NCBI GenBank assembly: GCA_948146395.1
Contig: OX411543.1
Span: forward strand, 69,761,474-69,825,473
Length of the DNA: 64,000 bases
Source of the DNA: Fragum whitleyi
Taxonomy: Eukaryota; Mollusca; Bivalvia; Cardiida; Cardiidae
Direction of reading: 5' to 3'
Made by a program: the position numbers and the translations under genes. Positions 1-64,000 of the stretch are shown here, piece after piece; within the stretch, counting starts at the first letter, position 1, and each line of letters opens with the position of its first letter. The notes under the pieces are model-generated. The model saw nothing but the letters and a program-made list of their open reading frames with translations, made no database searches and was not told the origin of the DNA.

Positions 1-250
1 TTTGTCATAGTAAAAAGGAGATTTATTGAACAAGTTGGAAATAAATAAGCTTTGAAGTTATTTTAGTGATATAAAATATACTTTTTTCAGGTTATTTTAT
101 CTATGAATTATATGTGAATAAAAAAGTTCGCTTCTGGTAGCTCGCAAAAAAGTATCGATTTGGAAGAAAAAAAATAAAATTCGGAATTTTGGAATACCAT
201 TTGAATTGTGGAGACTTTCAGGACCTTCTTCCGTTTGATTTCTTTTTTTA

Positions 251-510
251 TATTTGTGACCCGTCACGCAAAATGGGACCATCTAGGAACTGAAAATTTA
301 AAAAAGAGATTTGGTCCAGCATTGGTCAACCTGAGGTCGCATTACAATAATTCTTTCACTGGAAGGTAGATTGAACATTCAGAATTCAGAAAATATGAAC
401 ATTGCGAAAAGTTTCGACCCTAGCCAGTCTGCGCAAACCGCGCAGTCTGACTAAGGTCGACACTTTATGCACTACCCAGACGGTCCCTTTTCGCGTGACG
501 GGTCATATTT
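251..510. mobile_element. MITE family P, copy 1 (TIRs plus central palindrome)
   Basis: About 260 bp bounded by inverted GTGACCCGTCACGCAAAA-type ends (left 251-285, right near 481-510). The centre (415-460) is itself a palindrome around GTCTGCGC..GCGCAGTCTGACTA. Related copies lie at 42664-42929 and, reversed and altered, near 43911-44560. No coding capacity. Confidence 0.75.
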
Positions 511-801
511 ACTATTTCAAATCTTGAGATATAAAGTCATTAAAGCGATACAGGCTATCTTCTTAACCCTTTGCTGTTTAATCCCTGCTCTTTACGTGCC
601 TGTGATTTTATGATTGAGAAATCATTGTGAAAAAAGAAGAAAGTGCTCCTGACAAGCAATTTCTTCTTTTTCCACATTATTTTCTACACTACTGAATGGT
701 TATTTTTCAAATTAAATCCACTATAAATTTTCGTCTGCAAAACCTTTGAATTTGGACAGGTCCAAAATTTTGTAAAACAGGAAAGGGTTAAGCTAAAAAT
801 A

Positions 802-1333
802 CACTGCCCTCCAAAAGTTTCTTCACACACACTTCTTTTAAAGATCTTTAGCTTAAGTAATTTAAAACAAAGTTTTATATTATTTTTATTAATAAAATGT
901 ATACTTTATATCTTTATTGCAATGTATCAATTAAGAAGCAATACCAGAAATGGCAAAATCATGTAAAATCGACAAAATCAGAATAGTTCAACATTTTGTA
1001 AAATTTTCTATCAAGGGGATCAACTTCAGTCAATATTTAGTGTAGCCTCCATTAGCAGGTAAGACAGCCTGAACATGCATCTAGGCATGCTATTTAAAAG
1101 TCTCTCAACTTTCCACTGATAATCAGCATTTACTCCTTTTGTCTCAATATTTTCTGTTATACATTGTTCTAAAATAGTATCTTTATCAACAGTCATTTTG
1201 TCGTCTAAAGTAGCATTCAAATGGGAATAATCAGATTTTAAGTAATAAAAACTAATCTATAACTTTGTTTAAAAGATTAAAGCTGAATATCTTATAAATG
1301 AAATGTGTGTGAAGGATCTTTTGGAGGGCAGTG
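802..1333 (-). mobile_element. Tc1/mariner remnant with TA target duplication
   Basis: The element is flanked by TA on both sides and bounded by inverted CACTGCCCTCCAAAAG ends extending about 30 bp. Internally it has been shortened to about 530 bp. Confidence 0.8.
1026..1220 (-). pseudogene. C-terminal fragment of a Tc1-like transposase
   Basis: On the minus strand the text VERLLNSMPR, then after a frame change LPANGGYTKY and a stop, matches the usual Tc1 C-terminus (SMPRR..GGxTKY). The catalytic DDE part is missing. It sits inside the 802-1333 TIR element with the transposase end near the left TIR, as expected. Confidence 0.6.
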
Positions 1334-1440
1334 TACACGAACTTCCAAAAAATCGCAATAATCAATGACGCTGACTTTGGTATCACCTGCAAGTTCTTGC
1401 CTAAAGTAGTCAGTAACCCTTCTCACGCTGTTTACGAGAT

Positions 1441-1630
1441 ACAGTCAAACCTGTCGTAAGCAAGCAACCAAGAGACAACCAAGAGACATTCAAAAAGCGC
1501 TTGTTTAAGACGGGTGCTTGCCCAATACAGGACACTTTCAGTGCAAATAGTTATTTGGTAACGTGGTGGCCGCTTGCTTAAGACAGGTTGCTTGCTGAAT
1601 ACAGGTGGCCACTAAGACAAGTTAGACTGT
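1441..1630. mobile_element. Short TIR repeat, copy 1 (GCTTGCTTA family)
   Basis: 190 bp with imperfect inverted ends ACAGTCAAACCTGTC and GACAAGTTAGACTGT. It contains several GCAAGC/GCTTGC half sites. A second copy is at 22542-22721. It ends about 20 bp before the open frame leading into exon 1, so it may supply promoter or leader sequence. Confidence 0.7.
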
Positions 1631-1805
1631 AAATTTAGAACAGCCCGTACAGATGTACGGTCTGATCTCTGCCTACAAAGACTGCTTGAAACTTGATTAC
1701 CGTGGGGAAAAACCTGAAAGACCAAAATTGGCTTATTTAAAACTTAAAATAAATTCATCCGTATGGGTGAAACACCACGAAACTGTTATCGTTTCAGACT
1801 GTAAG
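1631..1805 (+). other. Probable 5' leader of the NIDO-ZP gene
   Basis: The stretch lies between the right end of a 190 bp TIR repeat (1441-1630) and the chosen ATG. It is open in the same frame from 1653. A CAG at 1650-1652, preceded by only a weak pyrimidine context, could be a splice acceptor for an untranslated upstream exon; otherwise transcription starts close by. I see no clear TATA box. Confidence 0.35.
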
Positions 1806-58356
<56,551 letters not shown>

Positions 58357-58379
58357 TCGATCATTTAGGGTATGAAATG

Positions 58380-58820
58380 TGTGCGTGTTTTAAATTAATC
58401 TAGGACGCATCAAATAACGTGTTAACATAAAAGGACTGAAAGTTACCGTTTTCGGTGTATTGGAAGCAAAAAAGGAGTAAAAATAAAATCATAAAATTGT
58501 GTTTATATCATAATTGCAAAATGTAAAAAATGCGCTATGCGCAAATATTGCAATTTTCATTAGGAAGGAATTGTAATTCTATGTCTACAATGTGCGACCA
58601 AATTCTTTATCCAAGTAGTATGCACGAAATTTAAGGCACCTCGAGGAATCGTCATCGTTAAATTACTAACATGAATATCATATATATTGAAACGTACTTC
58701 TAAATGGCACCTTGCATATGTTACATTTTAACATATTTGAAGTCATGTAATGAAGGTTTTTTTTTTATTTCTACATGAAAGTTCGTTCAATTTGGTGTAT
58801 TCTAGAAGAAGGGTGCATTC
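58380..58820. other. 3' flank of the NIDO-ZP gene
   Basis: Short AT-rich stretch with the candidate poly(A) signal and nothing else recognised. Confidence 0.5.
58482..58487 (+). terminator. Candidate polyadenylation signal
   Basis: AATAAA lies about 125 nt downstream of the stop codon of the NIDO-ZP gene, a normal distance for a short 3' UTR. Other AT-rich matches occur further on, so the assignment is tentative. Confidence 0.4.
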
Positions 58821-58825
58821 GAATT

Positions 58826-59640
58826 TTAAGCTCATCTGGCCGAAAGCCAGCGAGCTATTGTCATGGCAGGGTGTCAGTCGTGCGTCCGTGCGTGCTTGCG
58901 TAAACTGAACTTTAAACATCTTCTCCTCCTATACCGATTTGTTGATTTTGACGAAATTTGGCAGAAATGATTCATGGGTGACCCTCTTCTAAAGTTTTTC
59001 AAAAAATTTTGATTGACCCCAAAATATAGGCGGGGCAGGATGGGACTTTTATTCACTTTGAAACCTTTAAAAAAATCCTCTTAAGCCATTAGGATGATTT
59101 CAATGAAATTTTGCATGGATGTTCCTTGGGCGATCCTTTATATAAATTGTTCAAGAAATTTTGATTTGCCCATAAATATGGGCGGGGCAGGGCGGAACTT
59201 TTTTTGAGCCCAAAATCTTTGAAAGCCACTTCCTCCTGAACCACTGGGCCTTTTCTAATGAATGAATTTGCCAGAATGTTTCTTGAGTGACCCTTTTCAA
59301 ACGCTGTTCCTGACATTTTGATTGGCTCATAGAAAGGGAGGGGCGGGGCAGGGCGGATATTTTTTGAGTCCGAAATCGTTGAACGACATCTCTTCCAAAA
59401 CCACTGGACCAATTTCAATGAAACTTTACCAGAATGTTCCTTGGGTGACCATGTTCTAAAATTATGCAGAGTTTTTACCCGATTTTAATCTATTAACTAA
59501 TTTTGTAGAGGATTTTGTGTAAATCAGCTCAGTAGTTTAGGAGGAGATGTCGTTTGAGAATTGTTGACGGACGACGGCCGGACGACGGACGGAGGGTGTT
59601 AACAATAGCAAACACTTCTCGCTTAGGTGAGCTAAGAATA
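58826..59640 (+). mobile_element. Tandem-core element h (about 160 bp units)
   Basis: Starts TTTTAAGCTCATCTGGCCGA and GCTATTGTCATGGCAGGGTG. Then about three and a half units with TTTTGATT(G/T)(G/A)CCC, GGCGGGGCAGG and CCTTGGG(T/C)GA words. Ends in a GACGGACGACGGCCGGACGA block and GCTTAGGTGAGCTAA. Both ends and the GC-rich blocks are well preserved. Confidence 0.8.
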
Positions 59641-60214
59641 ACAATGTTGTCGTTGTTTCGATTTTCCCGCAAGCATGAAGTTAAAATTACCCAACCTACT
59701 TATGTTATTTCAAAATTAAGGGGTACTCTTAAACTCCCTTCAAAGTCGTTTCTTTCTTTTTTACTGGTCGATGATAATCAAAGATTCACCCCCAAATCAT
59801 TTTTCTAATTCAATTCAACTACTTCCCATTCCAGAAATAAAAGAAAATATTACTTTTTTAGGAAAAATCAATTGGCCATTTAGAAGTTCGTTTCAGTGTG
59901 TATTTAGAAGTTCGTTTCAGTGTGTTTTGAACAATTAACACTTCCTTTCTTCTGAAGTTGCAATAAGGCTTTATATCATGTATTCTATAATTTCTTCAAT
60001 ATGAAGAACACATGTAAATGAACTGTTCTAATAACAATAGCAAAGGTTTGAGTGAAACAACGATGCGTAATTGCGTATAAGACAGTATAAATTCATAATA
60101 AATATAGTAACGTAAAGGTACACATCAGCACCAAACATAACAATCTGGAATCTTGCGAAAACAGCGACAGTAACCAGGTTTAGATCGTCTTTATATTAAT
60201 GTTGGTTTTGCAGT
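59641..60214. other. 3' flank without recognised genes
   Basis: AT-rich; a short repeat AGAAGTTCGTTTCAGTGTGT occurs twice near 59883-59921. Confidence 0.5.
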
Positions 60215-61490
60215 TCAACTAGAATCGAAATATTACAGAAAAGACAAAAATAATTGTTTTTAGAAATGGTAGGATTTTGTAAACATGGAAAAAATGGTTC
60301 TTCAATGGGAACGAAATTGAAGTCGTCCCTTAAATTAAATATTCAATTTTGAGTTCGAGATTAAATTGGATATATACAATCGAGAAACAATTCGATCGAA
60401 TAAGAAACGCATGCTTTATTATCACAGGTATTAACATAAATTCGGATATATCAAACCTAGTGATGCCTTTAATAACTCCAAATTGGGGATATCTATACTG
60501 TAGTACTAACGAAAAAATGCATTTTCAATTTTATAAAAAAATGTATTTTAAAGGAAAATATAATAATTTATCATGCAACGAAGCATTGACCGGATAACAT
60601 CTGTCTGATAACATAACATGATATCAGACAGTCTATTTTTAAAAACATTTTGCTTACTCTTAAACCTGAATTTCTTTGATTTTAAGGGTCTATTACAATT
60701 AAGTGCTGAAAAATAATTGCATGATAAATAGAATAACATGTAGTTTCTTAAAATATCAATGTTATCTGATCTCGGCTGTTAGAAATTATAATGCCTCGGA
60801 AAAGCCTCGTCATGATAAATTCTCCCAACCTCGACCAGATAACATTGATATATCAAGACACTTTTTTTTTACTCGAGGATAACACGATAAAGGGTCGAAT
60901 GACTCTTATTTCCATCGTGGTCCTAACTCATTCTAGTTCTTATCCTTCACATAGAGAGAGAGGCAATGGTTTCTAACCACTGTTACCCATTTTTACAGCT
61001 GGGTGGACTGGGGCCCTGTCTGTAAAGTGTCCTGCCCAAATACACTACCCGCCTCCGCCTCGAACCCGCAACCTCCAGGTTACGAGTCAAACGCGCTAAC
61101 CACTCGGCCAACGAGCCAGACTAACATATTATTCTCAATACATTGGTTCTAGGAAAATGTGGACGACGCCCGCTTGCTGTCTATTATATCGTGAAATATA
61201 TACTTGCAAAAAACTGGCTCACAATTATAAAGATGCAGAACAATCTCTATCATAAACAATTGTACAAAGTGATACGAATAATCGATGAATCGGAGAGTCA
61301 GATGGGCGACCAAAATCAAATTGCTTCTATTTGAAAATGTATTTACATATGCATGGATAGCGTTCGGATTCGAAAACGATGACAGAATTTTAAAACTTTT
61401 TAAAACAGTGACTATTTGATTTTTATCTCCAAAAATAGAGAGCAAATGGTAGCGAAAGCCAAAAAGCGTGTTTCTACAAATTTTCAACTA
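60215..61490 (+). mobile_element. LINE copy 2, RT 3' part, interrupted by a SINE
   Basis: 60215-60596 matches 19920-20290 (ATTACAGAAAAGACAAAAAT, SSRLNWIYTIEKQFDRIRN, LITPNWGY). 61150-61490 matches 20325-20440 (AATGTGGACGACGCCCGC, KCGRRPLAVYYI). The gap between them holds unrelated sequence and SINE C. The open frames are broken. Confidence 0.7.
60955..61121 (-). mobile_element. tRNA-derived SINE family C, copy 2, nested in LINE copy 2
   Basis: On the minus strand the head reads TTGGCCGAGTGGTTAGCGCG then GGGTTCGAG (A and B boxes). The tail has TACCCATTTTTACAGCTGGG, shared with 13751-13940. Confidence 0.75.
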
Positions 61491-63180
61491 GAGCTAGAAA
61501 CTTACTTAACCTTAATTTATATATGCAACTTAGCAAACTGTAGGTACTCGAAATATAACTTCGCCGTCGAATCGCCGCCCGATTAAACAGACTAACAGTA
61601 AAGATTTCGCGAACATTGCCTTAAACATAACACGTACATCGTCGAAGACGAAATCCATTTCGTCCTTATATGACCTTTCAACATTGAGATAAGAAAAATA
61701 TATTTTACAAATATTTGGTAGTCAATATTCTTCCACCACATTAATTTATTGATAAGTCAAAAAACATCCTTTATTTATGCTCTTTCGAAATATGTTGCTA
61801 TTTCTTTCAAAGAAATCAGCTTCTTGAGTCATAAATTTATATGTAGTTCAACCACTTTTTTCCCTTTGACATAAAAATCTTCTGAAGATAAAAAAAAACA
61901 ACAACATCAACAACAACAGCGACTTTCAATGTATTGGTCACACATTAATACTTATTCATGATCAAACTAGAATATTCACTGTTTTTCCTACAACTTACAT
62001 TTTAATGTTTTATTAATCCTAGGACGGATAAAACTCCGCATTTTAACAATTAAGTTCTTTTTAGTATTGTATTAAATGTGAGAGTTACTAATTCAAATGA
62101 TATATATATATATATTTTCAAACTTAACCCATGTTTAAACTTGTTAGACATTCAACGGATTGTAGGTATAGTCTAAAATTGATAGTAACTATCTTACTCG
62201 TATACTCTCTAGTTTCTGTTTAACCTTTATGTCTGAATGTATACTGTTTTGTATCATTTCGAAAAATCAGACACCGCTGTCAATAGGGATGTTACTGATG
62301 TAGCAATACTTATGTTCATTTAGTTTTGTAATATGGGCCGGGGGCCTAAAATTATTTAATAAATATTGATTGACTGATCTGACCATTGTTCCATTTCAAT
62401 TCCCCAGGAGCATTCTCAATAAATTCTATTAAGTAGTTGTGCGAGACAGAGTTATTGACAGCGTAGGGGACTAAAACGTCGTAACAAAAACTCATTTATG
62501 AAAAGTATGGAACGTCATTAGAAGAATCTTAATCACGATGTGGCTTGATGGATTAATTGAAATTTAAGGCACTCTTGCTTGTCAGAATTCTTTTCTCATT
62601 TTCTATGAAGTTTAATTGTATTTGCTCTATTTGTCAATGCCGCAAATCAGAAGTATACTTTAGCGGTAAGTGTGGGTTCCAATAAAGATGGAAGACGCCG
62701 CCTCATTTGCCATGTGACCCTCTTGAGAGTATTGCACACTAGTATCCAATGAATATGTGAAAATATGTTTAAATGAATGGTTAAAACAGTCACCGCTGAT
62801 ATGATATTGACGGAAACATTTATAAAAGAAAACAAGTCGGAAGAATAATATGTCTTTCTATTTCATTCATTCTATTTAGATATTTATCAGTGAACTACGA
62901 AAAAGGCGAAGGAATATGAAGAAACGCGAACTCTGTCGTTTCTTCTTGTTCTTTCACTACACGGCTAGCCTAGTAGTACTATTTCCACCCTTTTACTACC
63001 GCTAGGAAGCGAGACTAGTTGACGACCCTTGCCGACAAGTAGGCACCTAGTCAAAAGTAGGATATCCCTTAGATTGATCGCGTAACTTCTGCCTCATCGT
63101 AATTACTGTTTGATCGCTGGTAAAAAAGGTCGCCATACCTACGATATTTTGTGACTGTACAATAACTGATTTAGCTCTAC
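61491..63180. other. 3' flank with possible LINE 3' end near 62330
   Basis: ATATGGGCCGGGGGCCTAAA followed by TATTTAATAAATATTGATTG at 62333-62377 looks like the 3' end of a non-LTR element with an (ATTG)n-like tail. An AT repeat lies at 62098-62116. Nothing else recognised. Confidence 0.4.
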
Positions 63181-63184
63181 TTTC

Positions 63185-63420
63185 TGAAGGCAAGCCATTT
63201 ATTGACATGGCGTTGTGTCCGTCGCTTATGCTTCTGTCCGTATGTGCGTGCATTAACTTTACTTTAAACTTCTTCTCTAAAACCAATGGATTAATTCTAA
63301 CCAAACTTGGCCGAAATGTTCCTTCAGTGATCATCTTCCAAACTTGTTCAAGAAATTTTGATTGATCCCCAAAATATTGGTTTTAAAGCAAATTTAGAGT
63401 ATGTCCGATTTGAAAGTATG
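63185..63420 (+). mobile_element. Tandem-core element i, single-unit fragment
   Basis: GCCATTTATTGACATGGCGT, a GTCCGT..GTGCGTGC block, then CCAAACTTGGCCGAAATGTT and AAGAAATTTTGATTGATCCC, as in the unit of element h. Confidence 0.55.
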
Positions 63421-63503
63421 ACATGCATTTTTGGTAGTAAGCATTCGTTTAAAGTAGAGATATCACAAGTTTTTAAACAAAAGATCTTTGCACATGATCG
63501 CTT

Positions 63504-63618
63504 AAGCCTTGTTTACATTAAGCTTACAAGCATAAAATCGTAAGATGTCAAAAATAATTTACAAGAAATCGCAGGCTGCGATATCGCACAGCGATCGTGG
63601 CAAATGTAAACTAGGCTT
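63504..63618. mobile_element. GC-rich TIR element, short internally deleted copy
   Basis: 115 bp with ends AAGCCTTGTTTACATTAAGC and GTGGCAAATGTAAACTAGGC, matching the ends of 3441-4005. The interior keeps TTACAAGAAATCGCAGGCTG and GCGATCGTGGC. Confidence 0.75.
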
Positions 63619-64000
63619 TAGATACATCAGCAAATATGATCGCTTGAGTAGACTGACCTTGACCAAAAAAGAATCATTGTACATCTACTGAAGGCATATA
63701 GGACAATCGCATTGAGGGTAGGTTAAATTCATCCAGCACTATTACTCCCAAGCACAAGGCCCCTTATTACAATAATCTTTTAAAAACAGATATCGTTCGG
63801 ATCGAACACCAATTCATAAGGGCGTAAATTTAAGTGATGGTGGTAATAAAGTGTCGCTAATTTTGTCTATCTGGAAGAAATCAGGGATTTTTGGTCACTC
63901 TTTTTAAAAGTATATCGCTACCCATTTAGTTTTACTTTAAAATCCTTCTATAATCATTCACGTTGTCAACCTTACGGTGCTGTTTACTTTTACATTCAAC

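Noticed and set aside
1653..1805. Start codon at 1653
   Set aside because: It would put about 50 polar residues in front of the signal sequence; ATG 1806 has a better context and exposes the signal peptide.
59089..59418. 109-codon minus-strand frame
   Set aside because: It is the antisense of repeated units in tandem-core element h and its text is repetitive.

Overview
This window is eukaryotic, AT-rich and mostly repetitive. It has spliced exons with GT..AG borders, many tRNA-derived SINEs, several families of terminal-inverted-repeat (TIR) DNA elements, long-unit tandem-core elements and decayed retroelements. The repeat mix, especially the roughly 145-165 bp tandem-core elements with ACGG/CCGT-rich tails and AGCTCA-type ends, resembles that of molluscs, most likely a bivalve. 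That assignment is an inference from style, not a database match.

One protein-coding gene spans nearly the whole window on the + strand. I assembled it by hand from twelve exons (1806-1997, 35232-35396, 37945-38055, 41951-42049, 43042-43189, 47956-48203, 50487-50614, 52692-52861, 53171-53279, 53911-54121, 55370-55505, 58226-58356). All reading phases agree across the eleven junctions and the exons sum to 1848 nt, i.e. 615 codons plus stop. The product reads as signal peptide, nidogen-type NIDO domain (exons 1-5), complete zona pellucida module (ZP-N in exons 6-7 with four cysteines, ZP-C in exons 8-11), an RRKR furin-type cleavage site (exon 11), then a transmembrane helix and very short tail (exon 12). 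It is a compact tectorin-like extracellular matrix precursor without the VWD or other domains that usually lie between NIDO and ZP in alpha-tectorin.

Layout. 1-1.8 kb: a MITE with a central palindrome, a Tc1 remnant, a 190 bp TIR repeat and exon 1. 2-35.2 kb: a 33 kb first intron, which holds a Tc1-like transposase pseudogene (10.0-11.1 kb), a Penelope-like GIY-YIG remnant (12.3-13.0 kb), a compound tetranucleotide microsatellite (13.4-13.7 kb), a mariner-like TIR element (14.3-15.3 kb), a decayed L1-like LINE with a 2A-like motif (17.8-20.5 kb), SINEs, tandem-core elements and a nested cluster of a TACG-rich TIR element (25.6-33.1 kb). 35-58.4 kb: exons 2-12, separated by introns of 0.3-4.8 kb filled with MITEs, tandem-core elements and a foldback element. 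55.9-57.6 kb: a PIF/Harbinger transposase pseudogene inside intron 11. 58.4-64 kb: 3' flank with another tandem-core element, a second LINE copy split by a SINE, and smaller repeats.

The mobile elements are almost all broken; I saw no intact autonomous element. No credible functional tRNA, rRNA or CRISPR array was seen. A few short open frames with promoter-like or start-like context lie in intron 1, and I list them as weak candidates only.
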